From Cryptocoryne crispatula var. balansae (Eukaryota > Streptophyta > Magnoliopsida > Alismatales > Araceae): a DNA stretch of 64,000 nucleotides. Numbering within the stretch: the first letter of the stretch is position 1; each line of letters begins with the position of its first letter. Where the stretch lies: the NCBI GenBank assembly GCA_036172225.1, contig CM069935.1, forward strand, positions 13,737,297 to 13,801,296, read 5' to 3'. A program made the position numbers and the translations under genes. Shown one piece after another: positions 23,077 through 33,450 of the stretch. The notes under the pieces are model-generated. The model made no database searches. It was given only the letters and a program-made list of their open reading frames with translations, and was not told the DNA's origin.

Positions 23077-24403
23077 TAGGGGTATCAAGTGGGCGGGCTT
23101 GGGCTGGCCCGGCCCAAGCCCAACTTAGCCCACGTGTAAGAAGTCCAAGTCCAACTCAGTTAATTTTTTGACTATTTAAAAGGATTTAAAGCCCAACGGA
23201 TCACAAAAGCTCATTTACAGCCCAATGGGCCAAATAGTCTATTTCAAGTATTTGTTAAATTGTAAATAATTAAAATTCGAAAGTAAATAAAAATTATTTT
23301 AAATATTCTATTTTCATCTAAATGGCTATGAAAAATCAAAAACCACAATTCTAAAATCATTTATGTACTATGTCAAAACTTCACAAGACATAACAAAATT
23401 TTATAAGTAAATCTGTCATTTCTGTCAAATTAAAAGGTTAATATGGAACTACATAAATTTTATGCGATCAGCTAGAACCCATGATGTGAGAAAATTTGAA
23501 AAATCCGAAACATTTAAAAACACTATTTTATATTATTATGTCCTTAGTTTAATAACTTAGATAATATAGAATGAACCAGGAGAGAGAGGATGTGAGAGAT
23601 GGGAAGTGGAGTTTTTTTAAAATAACCCAATTTTTTTAAAAATTTATAGAAGTAACGCACCAAAGTTTTTATTTGCAATTTATTGCACTTTGAACGAAAG
23701 TCGGTATATGGAACACCAACTTTAGAGATAAAAAACGACTTTAGAGTAAAAATTAAAAGTTGAAGAGAAAAAGTCCAACTTTGTGTTAAAGTCTGACAAA
23801 AAAACATACTTGGATAGATTTGCATGCTGAGAATTAAATACTTGGATAGATTAGTTAATTGTCAATTATTCGGGTCGAATTTGTTCGATCCACTTACATC
23901 GGTGAATTCAGAGGGCTTGATGTTGTGGGATTGGATTTTTAAACTTTTTAAAATGAATAATTTTTTAAAATGGATGGTCGAGGTTGCTCCGAATTATTAA
24001 ATTTTTTAGTCGAAATTCGAAAATTCAAAAGTTTAATCGTATAGTTTTCAACATTCTGAATTTATTGAACTGAACGAATTGTCAAAATTTGACTCCAATA
24101 ATTGTCAATTTACTAATTTATATCAACATTTAATGCTCTGCATGAGAAATTTTTTTTTACGTGGTAGTTAAAATTTTTTTACCATACGTTGCCTCCGCCT
24201 CCTCCTCACCTACTCCTGCCTCCTTGCATCATGTGGAGTTTTGCCGGCTCAACAGGCCCAAAAGTGTCGGGCCTGCCAACAAGATTAATCGATCATTCAT
24301 TTGGCCCATGACTATCTTTAGAGGGCCTAAGCCTGCCACAACCCAGCCCGTGGCGGGCTTTTTGACGGGCTGGTGGGTTTGGCCCTCCCGCTTGACAAGC
24401 TTA
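23077..24403. mobile_element. Possible hAT-like non-autonomous element
   Basis: Imperfect terminal repeats TAGGGGTATCAAG (left) and TAAGCTTGTCAAG (right, complement), both followed inward by GGGCGGGC/GGGAGGGCC-type GC blocks. The flanks are TATTAAAG (23069-23076) and ATTTAAAG (24404-24411), an 8-bp near-duplication as expected for hAT. No transposase is seen. The AT-rich interior holds a 93-codon minus frame (23544-23825) that I do not recognise. Confidence 0.35.
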
Positions 24404-24750
24404 ATTTAAAGCCCTCACAAATGCACAATCAGAAGAAGAAGAAGAAGATAGGAGGGAGATAAAACTACTGCAACAAACACAAGAATTTACGGTAGTTTCA
24501 TCTTGAATTAAATAACACGTCACCAAAACCTACCTTCAATACCTCACACGATTTCCGATTACACACCTTTATATATGTACTGAGTTTTCTCCTTCTAGGA
24601 GTTGCAGAAAAGGAGCAATCTATAACAAAAGAATAAATCGTAAATAAAAAGAATAAACATGTTGCGGCATATTTTTTGCATGACTTGATCTTTGCGAAAA
24701 AAGTACTTAAGCAAAGAAACCGCACATCGAAACAACAGATTTTTACTTAA
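24404..24750. other. Intergenic, no gene recognised
   Basis: AT-rich sequence with a short GAA microsatellite at 24433-24450. Nothing else is supported. Confidence 0.5.
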
Positions 24751-25320
24751 TATCCTGTTTGGTAACATTATTAAGGGGTGTTTGGTTGCATGATAATAAA
24801 CATTTTTTTTTAAATTTTAAAAATTGTACTAAAACTTTTTAAGAGAGGTGTTTGACAGGTGTGACAATTTTATGTTTCGAAAGTGATTATCTTCTTAGAC
24901 AAAAAAGGGGGTCTCACCTCTTTTTGTTATCTTGTGGTCCCCCACTTTGTTTGGTCACATGTGGTGGTTACACTATTTTGTTATCACATCCCTTCAAACA
25001 TGATAATTTTATGTCATTTGTTGGTTCACATTTTCTTTTAATACAAGTTTTGATCATGAAAGTCTACAAAAAATTATTGTGCAACCAAACACCCCATTAG
25101 GTACCTCTATCACTATCAATTTTAAAATTGATATTGATAGGAACTATTAAGTGGTTTTTGGTTAATTGTATAAATTTTAAATTTTATAGTGCAAATAAAG
25201 TATATTATGTAATACAAGTGACAACTTGTATTACTTTTGATATTGATACTCCAACATTTGAAAATATTAATATTAATATTGATACAGTATCAAAAATAAA
25301 ATTCTAAACAAATAGGGCAT
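24751..25320. mobile_element. Outer Tourist-like MITE, split by a younger MITE
   Basis: Ends TATCCTGTTTGGT (left) and the complement of AACAAATAGGGCA (right) are inverted, with TAA on both sides (24748-24750 and 25321-25323). Removing the inner MITE at 24774-25096 leaves about 245 bp, a normal MITE size. It contains a near-perfect 34-bp palindrome centred on TTTTAAAA (25108-25142). Confidence 0.5.
24774..25096. mobile_element. Inner Tourist-like MITE (323 bp)
   Basis: Sixteen-base perfect inverted ends GGGGTGTTTGGTTGCA (24775-24790) and TGCAACCAAACACCCC (25080-25095), flanked by TTA at 24771-24773 and 25097-25099. Size, ends and TTA duplication fit a PIF/Harbinger-derived MITE. No coding capacity. 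Confidence 0.8.
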
Positions 25321-25323
25321 AAG

Positions 25324-25859
25324 GTTGAACAAAAGCAAAAACAAAATGAATAGTGGATATATGAACAAGGAAAACTGATAATTTGTACTTTAAATAGGTT
25401 TATATACTACCTTATTTCATTTTCAAATCAGTCTATTTCTAATCTAAATCATAAAAGCTTATAAATTCTGCACTCCTTATTAACGTCCCAACAATGGTAG
25501 ATATATCTTTTGTCTGATGGTCATGTCACGAAAAAATGATAAAATAACACATAAAATAAGTGATTACATCATTCAATGAAAAGTAAGCACATAAAAAAGG
25601 TATTATGACGTCAAATCTACATATTAACTTCTATTGCTTTTCATTTGAAAATCCGAATATATCACTGATAATGGAAATAAATAAATATTTAGTGTTTAAA
25701 GCCACAAAGAGAAGACAAAATGTAGACAACTACTTATGTGCCTCCCCTTCCATATACAAGAGTTTGGATATGCAGATTAACGAAAGAAATGTATGTCTTA
25801 CAAGTGAATCATATTTTAATTAAATTGACGTATTTATATTACATGTTCTAATTAGATAC
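25324..25859. other. Intergenic, no gene recognised
   Basis: AT-rich. A 72-codon frame at 25605-25823 has no recognisable feature. Confidence 0.5.
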
Positions 25860-26594
25860 TTATATTGTAATAAAACTTTGAATTATATATAATAGTAATT
25901 GAATCATGATGAGATTATTATAATACAATCAATTATTTTAAGAAGTGTAATCTAAATATTTTTAGTCATAGAATCTTTAAGACATTGACATTAAAAATCT
26001 AAGTAGACTAATGTATGTGATGTTTTCTTATTAAATGAGGATAATTAATTTCATTGATCATTAGTGAAATGAGTTTACTGAACGAACTGAATTAGAAACC
26101 CTAAATAGTATCTTAGCTAACTGTCAATCAAGGTTTGCTATCAACACAGTAGTATGATTGGACCTTTAAATTGAGTCTCTAAAGAGGTTATACTGGGCAT
26201 ACCTTATGCTTTAGCGATTGACTAATGAATCATCGATACTATGGTCCAATACAATTAATAGATCAGATATAAGAAAATTTGTATTGAAGCAATTATGCAG
26301 ACAAGAAGAGATTATTCATTCTAATAAGTGAGAGAGAGAATGTTTTATAAGATAGTACTCTAAATCTGGTTAATAGAAAAGATAGTTAAAAAATAAATCT
26401 TCAATTGATCTGATTCCTAGTATAAGACCATAAAGTGTCAGTTTTTAAGGAATTGATAGTTGATGTCATATCTTTATCCAATTGGGGCATTGTATGGACA
26501 ATGTTTTATATTCGTGTGGTAAAAGATGATGGAAATACTCAAAAGAGATAAGATGATTCCCAAAGTTGTTTGAGATCATGGGATGTGGCTTGCA
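25860..26594 (+). repeat. Ty1/copia LTR fragment, plus orientation
   Basis: Aligns with the middle of the copia LTR at 42303-43788, from TTGAATCATGATGAG through GGATGTGGCTTGCA. Its right edge is the point where a minus-strand copia LTR begins (26595), so the minus element probably inserted into it. The left edge is degenerate. Confidence 0.7.
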
Positions 26595-27363
26595 TGAGGA
26601 ATCATTTTACAAATTTTTGTGTAGCAGAAAGGATGAATCCTTAGAAAAACCATGGTTCTTTTCTCTATTGGAATCGAACAACAAAAATTGAGAACCAAAA
26701 TTAGACCAATTCAAAAATATTCTTGAGAGATTCAACCAATCTCTCATGCCTGATGAATAAGAAACGTTTTCTTGATCTTCAAGCTTTCCAAGTGCATGGT
26801 CACTAGCAATATTCACATGAACTTTTTCTGTAGATGTTTTCTTCTACATGTTGGACCTTCCGACTCATATTGGACGGAGCTCCATTATAGAAATATTTAA
26901 TCTAGAGAGAGAGATAGAGAAGGAGGAGGCTAGCCATGAAATTGGCTCCCTTTGCTTGATAGCGTTTGGCTAAATTCACATATATTTATATAAAAATTGA
27001 AATATTTTATAAAAACCTTAAATTTCTATAAATTAGGCCTATGCCCCCATACTTACATATCAATCCTTATGTTTATGACCCATTAGATACAATAATCTAT
27101 TTGGTTGAAGCTTAATTAAAATAAGAATTTATTTTAAATTAGATTTATCATCTAATAATAGATTTAACAATTTTTTGATCATAAAGGGTATTAGTCATAT
27201 CCTACGATCCCAAATGACTTTAAGAATAATCTTATTTTTATTAAACTTTTTCATCATTAATTACCACATAGATATAAACCCTTGTCAATCTAATGCCTCG
27301 ATCAGATAGGTTAGGATACGACATCGATTATCAATCACTTTGTAAATCAACACTTCATGATCC

Positions 27364-28750
27364 TATGGACACCTAAAACAGATCCGGACCTCCTTTCGTT
27401 TGTAGCCCTACACTTTATTTTGAGACTTGGTGGATGGGATGTTAGTGGTTGTGGTTGCCAAGAGCCAAAATACTCTAAAATGAAGTAGAATGGAAGAAAA
27501 TGAAATGAAAAATAAGAATGATTGTCATACCTTTGGAGGCGGGGAGATTGTTGGGCTTCGACTTCTTCTCTCTCGGCAGGCCGTAAGAAGAGAGCTTAGT
27601 GATTCTTCGTCTTCGATCTGGTTGAAGCTCCACCCCAGCTGGATTTATCTAAAAAGTCTATAAGAAAGCGTAGAGACGAGTGAAAACATGATTAGTTTTA
27701 GTGAAAGAATAACATTATGCTCAAATTTGAATTCAAACATACAAAGGGGAAGAAACTAACCAGATTGGGACTAAATCTCAATCCCTATTTTTTGTTAGGT
27801 TTTGTAAAGAAGTATGAAGATGAAAATATGTAGCCTAATGCTTGCTAGATGTCATGATAACAAAAGCTAGAATGAAAGGAAAGAGTAAAAGATCGATCAG
27901 AAGGGTAAACAAACTCAACAAACATGTAAAATGGGGTTTTCCCCTGCTAGTGCCCCACTAACGGGGTGCTAGCTGTAGGTGCCCTGTTAGTGGGATGCAT
28001 TGACCAAAGTCAAACAGCCCCCTGATGGGGCACTAAGGACTAGTTCTGATAGATTTTTTTCTCTCCTTTGTGGCATTGTCCCGAAGTGTAGGATGACTTC
28101 CAATATGGAAAAGAGACTTCTTCAAGCAGCCAATACACAAGAGAAGCTAATGGGAAAGTGGTTTGGCACTAGATGTAAGGGGAATGACATGTAGAGGCTC
28201 TCAAATTTAGAGAAAAATTATGTTTCTAAAGAAGAAAATTGTGACTTTTCGGGTTTGTTTTTTTTTTGGGGGGGGGGGTTGGGACGATTTTAAAGGCTGA
28301 AAGGGGTGTTGTAGAGTCTTGTATGCATAATGGTGGGTAAGATGATGTGGGAGACAGGCTTGGAATCCTCCAAAATCTCCTAATGGGGGCCCTTTTATAG
28401 CCAAAAGAAGGGTACTTCAGGAAGGTTCAAAAAACTGTTCCACAAAGCAAAGTGCCCCCTAATGGGGCACTAGCATCATGAGACATGTCTTCTCAATAAG
28501 ATGGTTGTCAGAAGGGTCAAATTGACTTGTTAAGTCGATTTGACTAGGTGCCAGGTACCCTACTAACAGGGCGCTTGGTGCCCTATATATGGGGCTCTTT
28601 TACCCCAGTCAAAGCCCCTCTTGTCCAATTTGGAATGTGTCGAAAGCCTTGATCTTCCGAAAAACTTGGTTCCTTTGAAAGAATGCTCAAATATACATCA
28701 TGAAAACAATAATTTAAGCTCTTCAACTAGGCTAAAATTACATGTCTATA
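27364..28750 (-). repeat. Solo Tat/Ogre-type LTR (1387 bp)
   Basis: Minus-oriented LTR homologous to the LTR of element B. It contains the TTCTCTCTCGGCAGGCCG segment (compare CGGCCGGCCG elsewhere) and palindrome blocks at 27945-28045 and 28448-28605. Flanks GATCC (27359-27363) and GATCT (28751-28755) are a near-perfect 5-bp duplication. The copia LTR on both sides reads on continuously, so recombination between its LTRs left this solo copy. Confidence 0.75.
27945..28605 (-). repeat. Palindrome clusters in the solo LTR
   Basis: Two clusters of short inverted repeats with words such as GTGCCCCACTAACGGGGTGC and GCCCTGTTAGTGGG (27945-28045), and GCCCCCTAATGGGGCAC and GTGCCCTATATATGGGGC (28448-28605). 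The stretch between includes a T8/G10 run near 28257-28278. Confidence 0.7.
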
Positions 28751-29463
28751 GATCTTGTACTTAGTATCAAATCAATTAGAAAACTTATCTTTTAATTATC
28801 TTTTTTACCTTGGCCAGAGATATAGAGTATTATCTCATAGAGCATTCTCTCACTTACTAAGAGTGAATGATACTTTGTTATTTACTCAAATATCTCTATC
28901 AGATTTTCCTTCTACCTGATTTATTAATTATAGTAGACTATCATATTGGTGATCCATGATTCAATAGTCAAAGCACAAGATACTTTCAATAAGATATTTT
29001 TGAGAATTCAGGTCAAAAATCTAACTGTGTAATTGTGATGATAGAAAACCATGAACAATAGTTAGGTAAGATACCATTCAGATTTTTGTTTAGTTTAGTG
29101 AACTCTTTTTTTAATGAACACCTGTATGTGTATCTCAATGTCTCCACACTAATGTCTAATGAGATTGATCATTCTTATTATGTAAGAAGATATCACATGC
29201 ACTAGTCTATTCAAATTCTTAATGTCCCATCTCAAGGATCCTATGACTAGGAATATTTAAATCACATTTCTTTATATGATTGATCTTATTATCATGATCT
29301 TATCATGATTCAATCATCATTATATGTGATCAATAACTTTATTATGATATATGCATACAATAAGAGTAAGTAATGAAAATATGTCAATTAATTGATTAAG
29401 ATATTTTAAGAAATGTCAAATCATATCAAATATGATTGGCTTATAAAATATACATTTTTAGCA

Positions 29464-30299
29464 ATCTCTCATTTATACTTAAGTTAGTCACTCATTTGTC
29501 TGATCTCTATCAACTCAAGGTGGCACTCAAATACACTTTAAGTTATCACTTTAGTTAGTGGATATGCAATGTTAATAAATTAAGATACTCTATTTATGAT
29601 TATATTTCTACAAGTTGTAATCTCTTTGATCAAATTATTTTGCCAAGAAGTGTTTAGATTTTTTATGAGATCAACTTTATTGCAAATACAATAGCCCATT
29701 ATTTAATAAAACAATGGGATATAATCATAAACAATAGGAATATTCCCATATTTAAGATGAACTTCTTTGTACATACTGCTTCTTGAGTAATTTTACAGAA
29801 GAAATGTACTTTACATTTGTTGTAAATTTTGTAGTTCTCTTGCATGGAACATTTCCAACTCATTGCACCACCATTCATGGTAAATGCATACCCTTATGTT
29901 GTCTTGCTATCATACTTATCTAGCTAAAAGTTTAAGTGGAACCTCAAAGCTTCAAGTCTTATCCTTTATTCTAGAAATACGTCCATAGTGCGTCCCAAGT
30001 ACTTAGGGCACATTTGTTAGTTATATATTGACTTTCACCTATATTTGCTTGATGGTTGGTCATAACATTTAATGCAAATGTCACACCAAGTCATGTGCAT
30101 ATCATAGCATACATGATAGACCCTATGACTAAAGCAAAGAAGAGTCTATTCATGTCTCGTTCTCTCTTCAAGAAAGACAAATCTCATATCTCATAAGTAA
30201 GAAACCTATCTTGGAGCTTTCCATGTCAAACACTTTAACTATAGTGTCTACTATCGACTCGATTTTTAGGTTGCCAAAGGTTGGAGAAAAAGAAAACTT
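29464..30299 (-). pseudogene. Ty1/copia pol remnant: end of RT and RNase H
   Basis: On the minus strand, near 30230, the sequence MESSKIGFLLMRYEICLS matches the copia RT region before RNase H. It is followed by a GSIMYAMICT block (near 30120) and a GYAFTMNGGAMSWK block (near 29880). These are signature motifs of plant copia elements, which retain RNase H at the pol C-terminus next to the 3' LTR. Numerous stops and frame changes make it non-functional. The N-terminal side is cut off by the gypsy LTR starting at about 30300. A purine-rich AAATGAGAGATTG beside 29464 is the likely polypurine tract. Confidence 0.7.
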
Positions 30300-31796
30300 A
30301 AGTAAAGAGGAACTAAGGAAAGAATTGTTGCCTCTTTGCTTCTATCCCAAGCTCACTTTGATCCTTGGACATTCAATCATTGGCATCACTTGGGCACAGA
30401 AGGTCGGTTAATCCAGGTGGTATGGGAAAGAAGGAGGGAAGGAAGGAAAGCCAGTGCAATATAAAAGAAAAGAATAACGATAATGGGAGATAGTGAAGAA
30501 CCAAAGTGTGTAGTGTTGTGGTTTAGGGGGTACTAACTTGCATGCTTGGTGTGAAAGATGGTAGATACTGATTTTGGCTTCTTTTTTCTCTAGCCAATTG
30601 GAGATGAAGAGCTTGAGGATGTTCCTTTCTTCTTCTTCTTCTTCTTCAATACTCACACTAATCACGAGTGGGGCTTGCTTCTACTGGCTTCTCCTATGGT
30701 GTCTTACAAAGAAAACAAGAAAGCACGTAAAGGATAGATTAGAACTAGGACAAGTGGAGCAATTGTATAAAATATGTGTTAAAAGGGACAATTGGAATAC
30801 TAACCAAATTGGGACGAGTTTCCAACCCCATTTTAAGGTTTTTAGAGTGCATGCAAATAAAAGAGTGACTAGATGTATACTAAATGATGCAATAGTGTAA
30901 GTTAAAGAAGCTACAATTGAAACAGAATAGAAAAATAGAATGAAAGAGAGAATCATATAGGGAAACAAGGTTCAAGCCATGTTGATGCCCCATTGACCAG
31001 GATACCTAGCACCTTTGTAGATTGGGGCAATTGGGTCTCCAGAATAGATGGTCAAGGAGGCTTCTTTCAACCCCACTCTAGGTAGTATTCGAACTTGTGC
31101 ACATTGCAGTAACTTTAATGGAGGCTCTCCTATCACTAGAGATAGCGTAGGAGTGTTGATGACATTAGAAGAATGTCAGAAAGAATCTGATCAGCCTGCT
31201 AGAATATGACAATAGAAATTTATAGATCAAAAAGCTTATTGAAGAATTGGGTGCCTTCGACCTCCAGAAGCTCAGGCTCAATCCTCTAATGAATTTTTTA
31301 TTCATGGGCTGACCCTCCTCTGATGTCTGACTAGCCTTGACTACAACCTTTAAAAAGTTGATGGCTTTCTTTCTTTTATAGAGAGGAACCAACCCATCTC
31401 TTCAACCTTTTAAAAAGTTGGTGTCTCTTTGATTTTTGAGAAGACACCTTGCATCCTTCAAAAGTCACCATAAATGGTGTATCTTAGAATAAAAAAAAAA
31501 CTCTTCAAATTTTGAGTGATGGGCCCTTGACCAAGGCACCAGGTGCCTCCTTAGACATGGAACTAGGATCCCCCTTAGATAGGCTTCTAGGCACCCCCTT
31601 AGACAGGGTGCCAAGCACCTACTCAATGGGGTGCCAAGCGGTAGTGGGGGAAGTGCTAGGAAATCTTCTAAAAACATAGAAAGGCTCTGTGGTTTCAGGA
31701 GAATCAGTTCCTTTGGTTGTCAAAAATGGGTATCACTCATGAAAAACAAGAGTTTCTTTTTTTACTTTCCAATCAATAAAATTTGACATGTATATA
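30300..31796 (-). repeat. Tat/Ogre-type LTR, minus orientation, divergent copy
   Basis: Resembles the LTR of element B over much of its length: an AACCAAATTGGGACGAG...CCAACCCC block near 30800, palindrome words at 30985-31030 and 31520-31650, and the 5' end at 31796 bordering GTTTGCCTCAC. The left boundary is approximate. It appears to have cut the copia pol remnant. Confidence 0.55.
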
Positions 31797-31980
31797 GTTT
31801 GCCTCACATTGACATCACCTTTTCAAGGGAATAACATGAAGCCAAGCGTTAGTGAGTGTAGCAAAGCATAGGGAGGCATAGTGAAGCACAATGTTAATGG
31901 ACTGGAAAGGTGATGTCAACGTGTAGATTTATACATACTTCTCAAAGCTAAATCTATTTATGTGGATCCTGCCAAGTTCT
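31797..31980 (-). other. 3' end of a Tat/Ogre internal region
   Basis: Reverse-complement counterpart of the 3' internal end of element A (10020-10186), including the GTGTAGATTTATACATAC stretch that mirrors the conserved block before the LTR. It shows that the LTR at 30300-31796 was a 3' LTR. The copia LTR at 31981 interrupts it. Confidence 0.6.
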
Positions 31981-33433
31981 TGGTAGAAATATATGCCCTA
32001 CAATCCAATCATATGTGATATAATTTTATATTTCTTGTAATATCTTATTTAGTATTAATAGCATTTTATTCATTACTTACACTATCTAGATGCGTCTATC
32101 ATAATGAAGTCTTAGGTTGCATGCAATGATGATTGAATCATGATGAGATCATGATAATGAGATCAATCATCTAAAAGTATGTACTCTAAATGTTTCTAGT
32201 CTTAGGATTCTCAAGATGGGACATCAAGGATCTGGTAAGACTAGTGTATATGATATCTTTTCATATGATGAGGATGACCGATCTCATTGGTCATCAGTGT
32301 GGGGACACTAAGATACATGTACAAGTGCTTATTAGAGAAATGAGTTCACTGAACTAACCAGTATAGAATTCCTGAACGGTATCTTACCAAACTATTGATC
32401 AGGGTACTCTATCGTCATGGTTGCACGGTTGTATCTTTGACCTAACTCGCCAAAGATATCTTACTAGGCATACCATAAACTTTGACTATTGACTTATGTA
32501 TCATTTATTATTGTAGTCCTGTATAGTTAATAGATTGGATATATGGGAAACCTGATGCAGACAATTGAGCAGACAATAGGGGATCACCCACTCTCGGTAG
32601 GAGAGAGGGAATATTCTATGGGTAGTACTCTAAATACTTGGCCAATGATCTAATTACGAGTACAAGATTTCATAGTGTCAATATATCTAGGAGTTAACAG
32701 TTGATGTTGTACTCTTATTCGACCGAGACATTGGATGGACGAAGATTTATATCTATGTGGTAACCGATGATGGAAAGGCTCTTTAGAGAAGAGTTCATTC
32801 CCGAAGCCATTTGGGATCATAAGATGTGCCTTGTACCCTTTGTGATCGATAGACCGTTAAATCTATTATGAGATAATAGATTTAATTTAAAAAAAGTTGT
32901 TTTTTTAATTAGGCCTCAACCAAATGGGCTCTTGGGATTAGGAGGTCACACACATAAGGACTAATCCATAAGTTTGGTAGCTTAGGTTAATTTGTAAAAC
33001 AAGAAGGGATTTTTATGAAAAACTTTGAGTTATATAAATAATAGTGATGAGAGCACAAGCACTATCAAGCCAAGGGAGCTCTTTGTGCCTCACCCACCCT
33101 CCTTCACCATCTCCCACCCCAGCAGCCGTCATTTGATGGTGTAGTTCCATTAGGGACGAGTGGTCGACATCGCCACTGAGGAGAGCCCGACTTCAGAGGA
33201 GGTTCGTATGGATACAACTAGAGGCAACATGCTTGAGTAGCTTGGAGAGAATGAGAATGCTCAATCTTCTCTGATCTATAGGGATTGTTTGAATCCCACA
33301 ATGGTACGTGTTCGAAATCATTTCGAATACTGATTTTGACGATGTCATTCAGTTCTGATCAAGATCTAGATAATGATATATAAAAAATAAAAAAAAAAAT
33401 TCTGCACTAATCTAAATGGACTGATTCCCTATA
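31981..33433 (+). repeat. 5' LTR of a plus-strand Ty1/copia element (1453 bp)
   Basis: Starts TGGTAGAAATATATGCCC and ends TTCCCTATA, closely matching the solo LTR at 42303-43788. A Met-tRNA primer site follows within two bases, so it is a 5' LTR. The left flank GTTCT (31976-31980) would be the target duplication, but no matching 3' end was found. Confidence 0.82.
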
Positions 33434-33434
33434 G

Positions 33435-33450
33435 TGGTATCAGAGCCAAG
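33435..33450 (+). other. Primer binding site for initiator Met-tRNA (copia)
   Basis: TGGTATCAGAGCCAAG immediately after the LTR, complementary to plant initiator Met-tRNA. Confidence 0.88.

Larger units (their letters stand above)
26595..29463 (-). repeat. 3' LTR of a minus-strand Ty1/copia element, split by a solo gypsy LTR
   Basis: Reverse-complement match to the whole copia LTR family. The LTR 3' end is at 26595 (TGAGGAATCATT) and the 5' end at 29463 (read on the minus strand, TGCTAAAAATG). Subtracting the inserted gypsy LTR (27364-28750) leaves about 1.48 kb, the same as the solo LTR at 42303-43788 (1486 bp). RNase H-type copia sequence follows on the right, so this is the element's 3' LTR. 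Confidence 0.8.

Noticed and set aside
30574..30900. 108-codon plus frame
   Set aside because: Falls within a minus-oriented gypsy LTR and has no conserved features.
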